From the NCBI RefSeq assembly GCF_005849285.1, contig NZ_CP040517.1:43501-107500 (forward strand): 64,000 bases of DNA. Reading direction: 5' to 3'. A program made the position numbers and the translations under genes. This document shows, one piece after another, positions 1 through 8,873 of this stretch (position 1 is its first letter; each line of letters starts with the position of its first letter). The stretch comes from Luteithermobacter gelatinilyticus. GTDB taxonomy: Bacteria > Pseudomonadota > Alphaproteobacteria > Sphingomonadales > Emcibacteraceae. Below the pieces are notes generated by a model. That model made no database searches. It had not been told where the DNA came from and was given only the letters and a program-made list of their open reading frames with translations.

Positions 1-16
1 TAGAGCCTTCTGGTCT

Positions 17-47
17 CCTCTGAAATTGTGGCCCTCTGAAATTGTGG
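17..47. repeat. 15-bp tandem duplication
   Basis: The 15-base unit CCTCTGAAATTGTGG occurs at 17-31 and again at 33-47, one base apart. No gene is visible around it. It is one of many short tandem duplications in the window. Confidence 0.85.
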
Positions 48-112
48 ATTGCTGCGTTGCTGTTGCGCGTTGCAATGACGTTAAAGGGAAACGTCATCCA
101 CACGTCATCCAC

Positions 113-255
113 TAGAGTGAATTGTGAAGAGGTTGGCTCAATTCTGTTGGCGGATTGTGGCTTGGCCGTACCGCCAGTATGGCCGGCGCCAAACCCCTGG
201 CTCCTGAACCAGACCTGACCGGCAGAATGGGTCAACCTCTTCACAATTCACTCTA
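113..255. repeat. 143-bp inverted-repeat element (MITE-like)
   Basis: The left arm at 113-139 starts TAGAGTGAATTGTGAAGAGG. The right arm at 229-255 is its reverse complement with about two mismatches in 27 bases. They enclose about 90 bases with no ORF. The arms belong to the same family as the 44-bp palindromes elsewhere in the window, so this may be a longer version carrying internal sequence. A non-autonomous mobile element is inferred; the inverted repeat itself is directly visible. Confidence 0.75.
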
Positions 256-296
256 TGTTTGAGGTTTTCGTCCCGAAGAGCCTGCATCATCGTGAG

Positions 297-530
297 CTCC
301 CGAAGTTCCCTTTCGTCGCTCCCGCGCAGGCGGGAGCCCAGAGTCCTTTTTAAGAGTCCTTTTTAAGAGTCTTTTCAAATAAAGCCCTTCCGGACGACAA
401 GCCGGGCGGAACATCTTTGGGGAGGGGCTGGATTGCCGCCTTCGCGGCAATGACGCAGGAGAGGTGGCAAGGACAATGACGGGGAAGCGCAAGGAAGGGG
501 AAACGTCATCGCACCCCCCGAAGGGGGCGA
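297..530 (+). repeat. Composite intergenic repeat, copy 1
   Basis: This stretch is closely matched at 47670-47907 and, inverted, at 55157-55250. Shared blocks include CGCAGGCGGGAGCCCAGAGT, GGATTGCCGCCTTCGCGGCA and GGGAAACGTCATCGC. Within it, a 13-bp unit (AGAGTCCTTTTTA) is repeated nearly three times at 340-375. The open frame on the minus strand at 253-492 is only a by-product of the repeat. Positions 1-557 hold no supportable gene. Confidence 0.75.
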
Positions 531-557
531 TCCACAGGGGGGCTGCTTCCCGCGTCC

Positions 558-1682
558 TTACAGCCGATCAATGATGGCCCACAGGGCATCCAGGGTGGAA
601 CGGCCGAGTTTTTGTGCCCGTTCCGGGGACCAGCCGCTTTCCGGGTATGGTGTTTCCACCGTATCCTTGAACGGCATTTCCAGGGTCATGGCAACGGCAT
701 TATAACGGAAGGCGAGCTGGTTGGTGGCCATGCTGAGATCCGCTGTGCCGGGCGCCGATTTGGGATAGCCTTTTTCGGTCTGGAAATCAGGATTGAGGCG
801 CGCCAGTTCCTTCTGGAAGTCATAGGCCAGGTCAAGCTGGGATTCGTTAATGTCGGGAATACCTTCGAAACAGGCGATGAAGTTATAGGGCAGGGCTTCG
901 TCCCCGTGCACATCCAGTACCAGATCCATGCCGGTTTCATCCATCTTGCCGCGCACGTAAAATACTTCGGGGCTGTGATCCAGGGAGGGGTCATGCCATT
1001 CGCGGTTGAGATTACGCCCCACGGCATTGGTGCGCAGATGTCCCCGGCGGCTGCCGTCGGGATTCATGTTGGGCACCGCATAGAAGACACATTTTTTCAA
1101 TAATTCCCGGCTGACCGGGTCCGTATCGTCCAGCAGCCTTTCGAGAAAACCTTCCATGAACCATTCGGCCATGGTTTCACCGGGATGCTGGCGGGCAATG
1201 ATCCAGATAACTTTTTTGTTGCTATCGCTCTCACCGATGGTCAGAAGATCCATATCCTGCCCATCCACCGTTTCCCCGATAGAATGCAGGGCGACCTGCT
1301 CATGACGGGCACAGCGGGCGATCAGGTCGTGATGCCGTTCCATGCTGTAGGGGGCGAAATAGGCATAATAAACACAGTCGGTTTCCGGGACATGCTGGAT
1401 CGTGAGGGTGCCGTTTTTATAAACCGTGCTGACCCGGAACCAGTTCTCCCGGTCATAGGAGGCCACGGCCTGATAATTTTCCCAACCCTCGGGATAGGCG
1501 GCGTCGGCCACCTCCTCGATGCTGAGCGCACATAGCTGGCCTTTGGCGCCAGTCATGCGGAAATAAAACCACTGAAAAAAATCGGACTGATTGTCCTTGC
1601 GGATCCGCAGGCGGATATTCTGCGGATTTTCCGCCTCGATAACCTCGATATTGCCGCCGTCGAAATTACTGCTGATCTTCAT
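558..1682 (-). CDS. M14-family zinc carboxypeptidase
   Basis: A zinc metallopeptidase of the M14 family, resembling the cytosolic carboxypeptidase-like bacterial branch that has an N-terminal beta-sandwich before the catalytic domain. Visible motifs are the zinc-binding HPGE (in RQHPGETMAEWFMEG), NPDGSRRGHLRTNAVGRNLN for substrate binding, DVHGDE carrying the third zinc ligand, and a late TLEMPFK holding the expected catalytic glutamate. No signal peptide is visible, so it is probably cytoplasmic. The ATG at 1682 is chosen over the upstream TTG at 1697 because a GAGGGG ribosome site lies about seven bases before it. The length of 374 residues is normal for this branch. The natural peptide substrate is unknown. 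Confidence 0.85.
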   Translation of the reverse strand: MKISSNFDGGNIEVIEAENPQNIRLRIRKDNQSDFFQWFYFRMTGAKGQLCALSIEEVADAAYPEGWENYQAVASYDRENWFRVSTVYKNGTLTIQHVPETDCVYYAYFAPYSMERHHDLIARCARHEQVALHSIGETVDGQDMDLLTIGESDSNKKVIWIIARQHPGETMAEWFMEGFLERLLDDTDPVSRELLKKCVFYAVPNMNPDGSRRGHLRTNAVGRNLNREWHDPSLDHSPEVFYVRGKMDETGMDLVLDVHGDEALPYNFIACFEGIPDINESQLDLAYDFQKELARLNPDFQTEKGYPKSAPGTADLSMATNQLAFRYNAVAMTLEMPFKDTVETPYPESGWSPERAQKLGRSTLDALWAIIDRL

Positions 1683-2063
1683 TTCTGTGCCCCTCAAAAA
1701 AAAGAATGCCAGTTTACTCTATCCGGTTTCATTTATACGGATCAAGCAGGCCGGCTGTAAACTGCTGAAATGCGTGTTTTTGAGTGGACTCTTTTGTCAT
1801 TACCATTGGCCCCTGTGCGTGAGAGCGGTTGTTTTCAAGAACTGCCATGAGAACAGATGCGGAAAATTCTGTATAAAATTTTCGCATAGGACAGCAGATC
1901 GGAATAATCTGCTGTTTTGCGCTGTCGGTGGGTTAAGGCAGATGACAGATAATATCTTTTCTGCCAAACTGTGCGCTTTCAATCGCCGAGATTAAGAAAA
2001 ATTAGGGATGAGAATGTCAGATATGGCAGTTTATGTGAACGACAATAGCAAGGAGATCAGGAC
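1683..2063. other. Intergenic, no gene recognised
   Basis: About 380 bases lie between the divergently transcribed carboxypeptidase and peptide-transporter genes. Short frames on both strands have no ribosome site or recognisable domain. No convincing promoter, repeat or RNA gene was identified, although regulatory signals for both genes must lie here. Confidence 0.5.
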
Positions 2064-3611
2064 ATGACCGATATAGCTGATGATCTGCATACCGGGTCGC
2101 AGAAACGTGAGCTTATGGGCCATCCGATTGGTCTCGCCGTGTGTTTCCTCACTGAAATGTGGGAACGGTTTTCCTATTACGGCATGCGTACTATTCTGGT
2201 GCTGTATATGGTGAAATACCATATGTTCAGCACTGAAAAAGCCAGCATGATTTACGGGGCCTATTCCGGTCTTGTCTATATGATGCCCATTATTGGCGGA
2301 TTTTTGGCGGACCGTTATCTAGGCAGCCGCAAAGCGGTTGTATATGGTGCTTTCCTGCTGGTAGCGGGGCATGGCATGATGGCATTTCACGGCCCGAAAG
2401 CCTATCTGGACGGTGATGTGGTCGTCCGCAGCGAGTTTTACCTCAATATCTTTTTTCTTTCCCTGGCGCTGATCATTACCGGGGTCGGATTCCTGAAAGC
2501 GAATATTTCCACCATTGTGGGGGCGTTGTACGGGCCGAACGATCCCCGTCGGGATGGCGGTTTCTCCATTTTCTATATGGGCATTAATCTGGGGTCCGTG
2601 CTGGCGACCGTTATTGTCGGGTATGTGGGCGAAACCTATGGCTGGAACTGGGGTTTCGGAATTGCCGGCATTGGGATGCTGTTCGGGCTTCTGGTGTTCC
2701 TGGGGGGGCAGGCGTTGCTGGAAGGCCGGGCCGAGCCAACCCGGCCCGAAGTACTGAAGGAAAAGAGCCCCATTGGCCTGACCAAGGAAAACACCATTTA
2801 TCTGGGCGGTCTGGGTCTTGTGATCATCAACTGGATCTTCATGCAGTATCAGAGCCTGGTGGGACAGATTCTCGGCGTGTCGGGGGTAGCGATGATTTCG
2901 ATCATCCTCTTTTATGCCTTTACCAAATGTCTCAAGGAAGAGCGGGACCGGTTGCTGGTTGCTTGTTTCCTGATCGCGGTTCAGGCGGTGTTCTGGGCCC
3001 TGTTCGAACAGCAGGCTGCAAGCCTGACTCTGCTGGCGGATCAGCAGTTCGATCTGAATGTGTTCGGATTCAGTCTGCTGGCGTCACAGGTGCAGTTCCT
3101 CAATCCGGCTCTGATTGTTATATTGGCGCCGATGATGGCGTGGCTGTGGGTGGCGTTGTCTGAAAAGGGCTGGGAGCCCTCAACGCCCGGTAAATTCGGT
3201 CTCGCCATGTTGCTGATTGGTCTGGGATATGTGGTGTTTGCCTGGGGCATGGGTCTTGATGACAGCACCGCAAAGAACTTCATGTGGCTGGTGTTCATTT
3301 ATCTGTCGCTGACAGTGGCCGAGCTATGCCTGAGCCCGGTAGGGCTGTCCATGGTGACCAAACTCAGCGTGCCGCAGATTGTCGGCATGATGATGGGCAC
3401 ATGGTTCCTGTTTTCGGCCATGGGCAATTATGTGGCCGGCTGGATCAGTTCGCTCACCGGCAGTGGCGGCCACGGCGCCGACGCCGGCAAGTTGGACGTG
3501 ATGGCCACGATGGAGGTCTATACCAATATCGGTCTGATCAGTATCGGCGTGGGTGTGTTTATCCTGCTTTTGACCCCGCTTCTGAGAAAGGCCATGCACG
3601 GGGTGCATTAA
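2064..3611 (+). CDS. POT-family proton-dependent di/tripeptide transporter
   Basis: Inner-membrane proton-coupled oligopeptide symporter of the POT/PTR2 family in the major facilitator superfamily. The N-terminus carries the diagnostic EMWERFSYYG signature (ExxERFxYYG) in the first membrane helix at about residue 30. GFLADRYLGSRKAV follows as the loop 2-3 motif. The rest is hydrophobic, with 12-14 likely helices over 515 residues, typical of DtpT-like carriers. An AAGGAG ribosome site sits nine bases before the ATG. A hairpin terminator follows directly. It may cooperate with the neighbouring peptidase in peptide use, but nothing in the sequence proves that. Confidence 0.9.
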   Translation: MTDIADDLHTGSQKRELMGHPIGLAVCFLTEMWERFSYYGMRTILVLYMVKYHMFSTEKASMIYGAYSGLVYMMPIIGGFLADRYLGSRKAVVYGAFLLVAGHGMMAFHGPKAYLDGDVVVRSEFYLNIFFLSLALIITGVGFLKANISTIVGALYGPNDPRRDGGFSIFYMGINLGSVLATVIVGYVGETYGWNWGFGIAGIGMLFGLLVFLGGQALLEGRAEPTRPEVLKEKSPIGLTKENTIYLGGLGLVIINWIFMQYQSLVGQILGVSGVAMISIILFYAFTKCLKEERDRLLVACFLIAVQAVFWALFEQQAASLTLLADQQFDLNVFGFSLLASQVQFLNPALIVILAPMMAWLWVALSEKGWEPSTPGKFGLAMLLIGLGYVVFAWGMGLDDSTAKNFMWLVFIYLSLTVAELCLSPVGLSMVTKLSVPQIVGMMMGTWFLFSAMGNYVAGWISSLTGSGGHGADAGKLDVMATMEVYTNIGLISIGVGVFILLLTPLLRKAMHGVH

Positions 3612-3634
3612 ACTTTCGAAGAGGGGGATCTGAC

Positions 3635-3667
3635 AAAATGCTGCGCCTATGTTGCGCAGCATTTTTT
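3635..3667. terminator. Bidirectional intrinsic terminator
   Basis: A perfect stem AAAATGCTGCGC / GCGCAGCATTTT with a short loop is followed by a T-run. It lies between the convergent peptide transporter and uup genes. The A-tract on the left side lets it work in both directions. The T-run overlaps the uup stop codon. Confidence 0.85.
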
Positions 3668-5492
3668 ATGGCCCGTCCATTTCTTCCCGCAGAAGCTCCA
3701 GTTCAAGCCATTCTTCTTCGATTGCGGCAAGGTTGTTCTGGCATTTTTCCAGTTCTTTGGTGAGCAAGGCAAAACCATCCGGATCCCTGGCATAGAACCC
3801 CGGATCTGCCAGCGTGGTTTCGATTTTGGCAATCCGCTTTTCCAGCGTCGCCATTTCCTCCGGAAGCTGTTGCAGGCGGAGCTGATGTTTGTAACTGAGT
3901 TTTTTGCTGCTGCGGGCCGTCGGTTTTTGAGGGGGGGTCTTGCCGCTAGGGGAACCGGGCCTCATCCGGTCGGCCGGTGATGCCTGGGGGGCTGGATCGG
4001 GGGATTTGCGTTGTCGCAAATAATCGCTGTAGCCGCCGGCATATTCGGTTACCTGACCATTGCCTTCCATGACTATAGTCGAGGTGACGGTGCGATCAAG
4101 AAAATCCCGGTCATGGCTGACCAGAAGCACAGTGCCGTCATAGTCGCTGAGGACCTCCTGCAAGAGGTCCAGCGTATCCATATCCAGATCGTTGGTCGGC
4201 TCGTCCAGGATCAGCAGGTTGGTGGGGTGGGCCAAGGTCTTGGCAAGCAAAAGCCGATTGCGTTCCCCGCCGGACAGCGCCCCTACCGGGGTGTGGGCCT
4301 GAGATGCATCAAACAGGAAATCTTTCATATAGGAAATGATGTGTTTGGACGCGCCGCGAACCATAATGTGATCGCCGCCGTCGCTTAAGGTTTCCCAGAC
4401 CGTGTCGGTGTCCTTCAACAGGCTGCGGCGCTGGTCCAGATAGGTGGCCTCCAGATGGGTGCCCAGTTTGACGGTGCCGCTGTCGGGGGCCAGTTCCCCG
4501 GTCAGAATTTTCAACAGGGTGGATTTTCCCGCCCCGTTGGGACCAATGATCCCGATGCGGTCGCCGCGCAGGATGCGGAGGGAAAAATCCTTGAGAATGA
4601 CTTTGTCGCCAAAGGCCTTGCTGACCTTGCGGGCTTCGATCACCTTGCGGCCGCTGACCTTGCCGCTGTAGGCTTCCAGTTTGACCTGGCCTACCTCACG
4701 GATTTGCCGGGCGCGCTGTTCTCGCAGGGCGTTGAGCGCGCGCATACGGCCCATATTGCGTTTGCGCCGGGCGGTGATGCCCTTGTGTGACCATTCGGTT
4801 TCTTTTTCAATCAGTTTGTCGAGTTTTTCCCGTTCTCCCCGCTCTTGGTCAAGGATGGTTTCCGCCCAGTCTTCAAAATGCGCAAATCCCTTGTCAAGAC
4901 GGCGCACCCGGCCCCGGTCCAGCCAGAAAGTAGTGGTGGTAAGATGTGACAGGAAAGCGCGGTCATGGCTGATGATCACCAGTGCCCCGCGATACTCCTT
5001 CACCCTGGTTTCTAGCCATTCGATGGTGGCAATATCCAGATGGTTGGTGGGTTCGTCCAGCAGCAGGATGTCCGCTTCGCTTACCAGGATGCGGGCAATG
5101 GCCGCGCGCCGTCGTTCCCCGCCGGAAAGGTTTCTGGTGGCGAGAGTGGGATCAAGACCGATTTCGGCCAGAATAATATCGGCTTGATACAGATCGTCCC
5201 GCGAAGCTTCCGGCAGACCTGCGGCCACATAATCCCGAACTGTTTCATGGGAGGACAGATCCGGGTCCTGATCCAGATAGGCGATATGGGTGCCGGGCTG
5301 GACAAAACGTTCGCCGCTGTCGGCGTCCACCGTGCCGTGAATAACTTTCATCAGGGTGGATTTGCCGGAGCCGTTCCGGCCCACCAGACAGATCCGGTCC
5401 CGTTCACCGATGGCAAGGCTGACCCCGTCAAACAGCGGATGGGGGCCGTATCGAAGGGCAATATCCTGTAAGATCAGCAGCGGCGGGCTCAT
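3666..5492 (-). CDS. uup: ABC-F ATPase, Uup-like
   Basis: Soluble duplicated ATP-binding cassette protein of the ABC-F family, which acts on ribosomes or DNA intermediates rather than in transport. The first cassette has GRNGSGKST, LSGGERRRAAIARIL and LLLDEPTNHLD. The second has GPNGAGKST, LSGGERNRLLLAKTL and LILDEPTNDLD. There are no membrane segments. The C-terminal 90 or so residues are basic and coiled-coil-like, as in the Uup DNA-binding extension, which favours Uup over EttA or YbiT. A strong AGGAGAG site precedes the ATG. The length of 608 residues is usual for Uup. It is transcribed alone, towards the peptide transporter. Confidence 0.9.
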   Translation of the reverse strand: MSPPLLILQDIALRYGPHPLFDGVSLAIGERDRICLVGRNGSGKSTLMKVIHGTVDADSGERFVQPGTHIAYLDQDPDLSSHETVRDYVAAGLPEASRDDLYQADIILAEIGLDPTLATRNLSGGERRRAAIARILVSEADILLLDEPTNHLDIATIEWLETRVKEYRGALVIISHDRAFLSHLTTTTFWLDRGRVRRLDKGFAHFEDWAETILDQERGEREKLDKLIEKETEWSHKGITARRKRNMGRMRALNALREQRARQIREVGQVKLEAYSGKVSGRKVIEARKVSKAFGDKVILKDFSLRILRGDRIGIIGPNGAGKSTLLKILTGELAPDSGTVKLGTHLEATYLDQRRSLLKDTDTVWETLSDGGDHIMVRGASKHIISYMKDFLFDASQAHTPVGALSGGERNRLLLAKTLAHPTNLLILDEPTNDLDMDTLDLLQEVLSDYDGTVLLVSHDRDFLDRTVTSTIVMEGNGQVTEYAGGYSDYLRQRKSPDPAPQASPADRMRPGSPSGKTPPQKPTARSSKKLSYKHQLRLQQLPEEMATLEKRIAKIETTLADPGFYARDPDGFALLTKELEKCQNNLAAIEEEWLELELLREEMDGP

Positions 5493-5634
5493 ACTCTCTC
5501 CTGTTCAATTCTGCCTTCGTGATGCCCGAATTCAGTAATTTTCGCAAGCCATAACATGATCTCCCGAAATTGTGATCGGCTGTTAATGGCACAGGTCGGC
5601 GGGGCAAATTATGGTATGCTTAGAAAGGGAATAC

Positions 5635-5678
5635 TAGAATGAATTGTGCATAGATTGACCCATTTGCAATTCACTCTA
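5635..5678. repeat. 44-bp palindromic repeat upstream of msrP
   Basis: A slightly decayed copy of the window's 44-bp palindrome: the left arm starts TAGAATGAATTGTGCAT and the right arm ends GCAATTCACTCTA. It ends two bases before the AAAGGAAAG ribosome site of msrP, so any msrP transcript starting upstream would carry the hairpin in its leader. Confidence 0.85.
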
Positions 5679-5688
5679 AAGGAAAGAC

Positions 5689-6669
5689 ATGCTGATCAAG
5701 ATCGTGAAAAGCTCTGACCTATTGGAAAACGAGGTGACCCCCCGGGATATTTACCTCACCCGCCGCAATTTCCTGCGCGATGTGGGCCGGATTGGTCTGA
5801 TGGGCGGAAGCCTGGCGGGCGGGGCGGCGGCCGGTCTGATGCCGGCAGCGGGACGGGCCGAAGGGCGAGGGAAGAAGCTGTCTGGGGTGACGAAGAATCC
5901 GCTCTATGATCCTGGGGAGGCGTTGACCGCCTATAAGGCGGTGACCGGCTATAATAATTTCTACGAATTGGGCACCGGCAAGGAAGACCCGCGGAAGAAT
6001 GCCCCTTATCTCAAACCCCGGCCTTGGGCCGTGCGCATTGATGGGCTGGTGAACAAGGCGGGAGATTATGATGTGGATGATTTGATCGGCCGTTTCCCGC
6101 TGGAGGAGCGCATCTATCGCCTGCGCTGTGTGGAAGCCTGGTCCATGGTGATTCCGTGGGTGGGGTTTCCGCTGGCGGATCTGATCCGCTGGCTAGAGCC
6201 GCAATCGGGGGCGAAATATGTGCGGTTTGAAACGCTTTATGATCCTGACCAGATGCCGGGGCAGAACCGTCGGGTTATCCCCTGGCCTTATGTGGAAGGG
6301 TTGCGTCTGGATGAGGCGCTCAATCCGCTCAGCCTGATGGCGGTGGGGCTTTATGGGGAAGTTCTGCCGGGCCAGAACGGGGCGCCGCTGCGGTTGGTGG
6401 TGCCCTGGAAATACGGGTTTAAAAGCATTAAATCCATTGTCCGCCTCAGTTTCACCGACCGGCAGCCGCAAAACAGCTGGCAGCGTCTTGCGCCCCGGGA
6501 ATACGGCTTTTACGCCAATGTGAACCCGGCGGTGGATCATCCGCGCTGGTCGCAGGCCCGGGAACGGCGCATTGGCGAATTTTTTCGTCGGGACACGCTG
6601 CCCTTTAACGGGTATGGCGAAGAGGTGGCGCATCTGTATCGGGATATGGATCCCAGGACACTTTATTGA
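5689..6669 (+). CDS. msrP: Periplasmic methionine-sulfoxide reductase catalytic subunit MsrP
   Basis: Molybdopterin enzyme that repairs oxidised methionine in periplasmic proteins with electrons from the membrane partner MsrQ. Residues 24-57 are a Tat signal ([17 protein letters not shown], then an alanine-rich stretch). The sulfite-oxidase fold follows, with the molybdenum-ligand cysteine at about residue 147 in [10 protein letters not shown]. The conserved [20 protein letters not shown] block is intact. Its 326 residues match the YedY/MsrP family. The ATG has AAAGGAAAG just upstream. The stop is two bases before the msrQ ATG, so the pair is cotranscribed. A palindromic repeat sits directly in front of the gene. 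Confidence 0.95.
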   Translation: MLIKIVKSSDLLENEVTPRDIYLTRRNFLRDVGRIGLMGGSLAGGAAAGLMPAAGRAEGRGKKLSGVTKNPLYDPGEALTAYKAVTGYNNFYELGTGKEDPRKNAPYLKPRPWAVRIDGLVNKAGDYDVDDLIGRFPLEERIYRLRCVEAWSMVIPWVGFPLADLIRWLEPQSGAKYVRFETLYDPDQMPGQNRRVIPWPYVEGLRLDEALNPLSLMAVGLYGEVLPGQNGAPLRLVVPWKYGFKSIKSIVRLSFTDRQPQNSWQRLAPREYGFYANVNPAVDHPRWSQARERRIGEFFRRDTLPFNGYGEEVAHLYRDMDPRTLY

Positions 6670-6671
6670 TC

Positions 6672-7328
6672 ATGAAAGCCTATGGGACATATCTGCAACT
6701 GGGCCTGCATGTGCTGGCGCTGCTGCCGTTGCTCTGGCTTCTTTGGCAGGTGGGGCTGCTGCTGAATGTCCAGGCTCATGCGCTGACCGCCAATCCCTTT
6801 CAATATGTCAATCAATATACCGGGGACTGGGCGATCCGGTTTTTGCTGCTAAGCCTTGCGATCACGCCGCTGCGCCGGGCCTTGAAACAGAACTGGTTGA
6901 TCCGGTGGCGGCGGCCGCTGGGGCTGTATGCGTTTGTTTACGCCCTGCTGCATCTGACAAATTACCTTGTACTGGATCATTTTTTCGACTGGGCGGTGAT
7001 CTGGAAGGATCTGGTGAAACGACCGGCCATGATGCTGGGGATGGTGGCTTTTGTGCTGCTTCTGCCGCTGGCGGCGACCTCCACAAAAACCATGATCCGC
7101 CGGCTCGGGCGCCTCTGGTCCCGGCTGCACCGGCTGGTATACCTGATCGCTGCCCTGGCGGTGGGGCATCATCTGATGATGGTCAAGGCGGACCTGCGGG
7201 AGCCGCTGATCCACCTGGCGATATTAAGTTTTCTGCTGGTGTTGCGTTTTTACAGGATCATATCAACAGGCCCCAAAAGAACCCTCCCCGACTACCTATC
7301 AGCTAAAAATAATGAATTAGGTTTATAA
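6672..7328 (+). CDS. msrQ: Membrane heme subunit MsrQ
   Basis: Integral membrane b-heme protein that passes electrons from the quinone pool or flavin reductases to MsrP. Six hydrophobic helices are visible. Histidines in LLHLTNYLV, RLHRLVYLIA and VGHHLMMVKA are the likely heme ligands of the ferric-reductase-like domain. The ATG at 6672 is preferred; an in-frame TTG at 6666 overlapping the msrP stop is possible. The last 12 codons overlap the end of the convergent gene at 7292-7993, which is unusual. The core otherwise matches the YedZ family. Confidence 0.92.
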   Translation: MKAYGTYLQLGLHVLALLPLLWLLWQVGLLLNVQAHALTANPFQYVNQYTGDWAIRFLLLSLAITPLRRALKQNWLIRWRRPLGLYAFVYALLHLTNYLVLDHFFDWAVIWKDLVKRPAMMLGMVAFVLLLPLAATSTKTMIRRLGRLWSRLHRLVYLIAALAVGHHLMMVKADLREPLIHLAILSFLLVLRFYRIISTGPKRTLPDYLSAKNNELGL

Positions 7329-7993
7329 ACGCCATAGAGGGCGAAACAAGCCATGCCCAGTCCGAATAGAAACTCACGTACTTCCGTAATATTATTCAGG
7401 GGTGTAACCCCTGTGGCGGGATTCCAGACCAGATAATATTTTCCATAAATATAGCTGCCCAAGAACAGCAGGCTAAATTGCAGAGGGCAAACCGGGAATG
7501 CAAATTTCTGAAACAGGGCTTTGCCTCGTGCGGATAATGCCAGTAGTGGAAAAACAATGCCGGTCAAAAGTATCATGAGGGACAAATAGCGGTATTTACC
7601 GCCGAAGGCGGCGTTGACGAGAGCAATATTATGAAGATTAAATTCCTGCTGTTCATTTATTTTGCTTAACGATTCAGGAGTATTGAAATCAAAAATCCGC
7701 TGCCCCCAGCTGATTTCCTCCCCAAAGAAAACAAACATCAGCACTGCCCAGCTTAAAATCATAAAATATGACCATCGGGAACCTGACTGCTTCAGATACG
7801 TTGATTTCCAGGCGACAATAAAGAAGCCCGCGCTCGAAATGAGAAAAAACACAGCAGAGATATTCTCTATAACGCCATCCTCCGTTCCATATAGGCTTAG
7901 TGTTTCTGGTGAAAGTTCGGTCCATAAAATGAACAATGTGATGATCAGTAAACTGAAAACAGTACCTTTGAGAACAGAGTTTCCCTTCCCCAT
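7292..7993 (-). CDS. Unrecognised multi-pass membrane protein
   Basis: A 233-residue hydrophobic protein with about six predicted membrane helices, including one at residues 10-27 and another starting near residue 42. A loop carries charged motifs (FFGEEISWGQRIFDFN). I do not recognise the family. Base composition is clearly more AT-rich than the neighbours, suggesting transfer. Its 3' end overlaps the end of msrQ by 37 bases in convergent orientation, as if the incoming segment joined there. The start codon is uncertain and no strong ribosome site was seen. It is likely part of the same acquired segment as the broken deacetylase beyond the IS element. Confidence 0.65.
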   Translation of the reverse strand: MGKGNSVLKGTVFSLLIITLFILWTELSPETLSLYGTEDGVIENISAVFFLISSAGFFIVAWKSTYLKQSGSRWSYFMILSWAVLMFVFFGEEISWGQRIFDFNTPESLSKINEQQEFNLHNIALVNAAFGGKYRYLSLMILLTGIVFPLLALSARGKALFQKFAFPVCPLQFSLLFLGSYIYGKYYLVWNPATGVTPLNNITEVREFLFGLGMACFALYGVYKPNSLFLADR

Positions 7994-8300
7994 TATTTGG
8001 CCCCACCTTTTAGTTGCAAAAATATGACAATCACATTAACATCGTATTAAAAAATATTCTATAATAGATTAAGGGTAGTAGAGAATTTTGCCGAGGGGTG
8101 TGTATCAGCCTAAGAAGCTAAATAGTAAAGTTAAATAAAGAATAGCATGGTTCTTTAGGGGATTTAGCGGTATGTCACTCTCTCTTAAGTGATTTATCTG
8201 TTAAAATCCTGCCCTTAGTATTGGGTGTAAGGTTGGGGGAATGCGTTATCTGAAAATACTAGTTCTTTATATAGCAAAATATAGGGTAAGCGGATTAAAT
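7994..8300. other. AT-rich intergenic segment left of the IS element
   Basis: This AT-rich DNA contains no full gene. A short frame from ATG 8241 reads MRYLKILVLYIAKYRVSGLN up to the element boundary. It could be the severed start of the polysaccharide deacetylase resumed at 11639, but the frames do not join directly. The seven bases ATTAAAT at 8294-8300 recur at 11639-11645. Confidence 0.45.
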
Positions 8301-8370
8301 GGTTGATCTTACCTTTGCATGAGAGTGAGACAGACCGGCATCTCATCGGATTATCTGGTTGATGCTTCAC

Positions 8371-8778
8371 CTACTGCTGGTGCATGTTTCCTTCGCTAAT
8401 TCCAGCAAGAACCCCACACGCCTCAACTTCCCGGTCATCGTTGCAACTCGCTCTCAGTGAAACGAGTTGTTTCTCAAGCGCTTGCAGAGCGGTTATCTGC
8501 GACCGCACATGAGAGATGTGATCATCGAGCAAGGTGTTGACGGCGGTACAAGGCTGATGAGGGTCGTCCTGATAGCTCTGTAGTTCGTGAATCTCAGCCA
8601 GTGACAGGCCCAGGATTCTGCAGCGACGGATGAAGGCCAGCCCCTCACCATGCTTCTCGGTATAGACACGGTAACCGTTGTCCTGCCGATCAGGCGGCGG
8701 CAACAAGCCCTGCTGTTCATAGAAGCGGATCGTCTGTGTTTCGACCCCTACCAACTGCGCCAACTGACCAATGCGCAT
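8371..8778 (-). CDS. MerR-family metal-responsive regulator (PbrR/CadR type)
   Basis: Dimeric repressor/activator that twists a long-spacer promoter when it binds divalent metal. The N-terminal winged helix starts MRIGQLAQLVGVETQTIRFY. A long dimer helix follows, then three metal-binding cysteines at about 77, 112 and 121 (PCTAV, SCNDD, EACGV), the pattern of PbrR/CadR regulators for Pb, Cd or Zn. The ATG at 8778 follows a GGGGAGGAGG ribosome site; the longer form starting TTG at 8793 would place that site inside the gene. It is divergent from the CDF exporter it presumably controls. Its stop lies within 15 bases of the better-matched IS end. Confidence 0.88.
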   Translation of the reverse strand: MRIGQLAQLVGVETQTIRFYEQQGLLPPPDRQDNGYRVYTEKHGEGLAFIRRCRILGLSLAEIHELQSYQDDPHQPCTAVNTLLDDHISHVRSQITALQALEKQLVSLRASCNDDREVEACGVLAGISEGNMHQQ

Positions 8779-8809
8779 CAGCCTCCTCCCCAACGGATTC
8801 TTTACTCTA

Positions 8810-8840
8810 TTGACCTTATAGTAGCTTTATAGTTTTAAAT
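8810..8840 (+). promoter_or_regulatory. MerR-type promoter for the CDF exporter
   Basis: TTGACC at 8810-8815 and TTAAAT at 8835-8840 are separated by 19 bases, the long spacer typical of promoters activated by MerR regulators. The spacer holds the imperfect dyad TTATAGTAGCTTTATAG. It lies between the divergent regulator and exporter genes. Confidence 0.7.
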
Positions 8841-8873
8841 GGTACCACAACATTGTTCAAGTGGAGTCGTATC

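Noticed and set aside
253..492. 79-residue minus-strand frame near the window start
   Set aside because: It lies inside the composite intergenic repeat that recurs at 47670-47907 and is not kept as a frame there.
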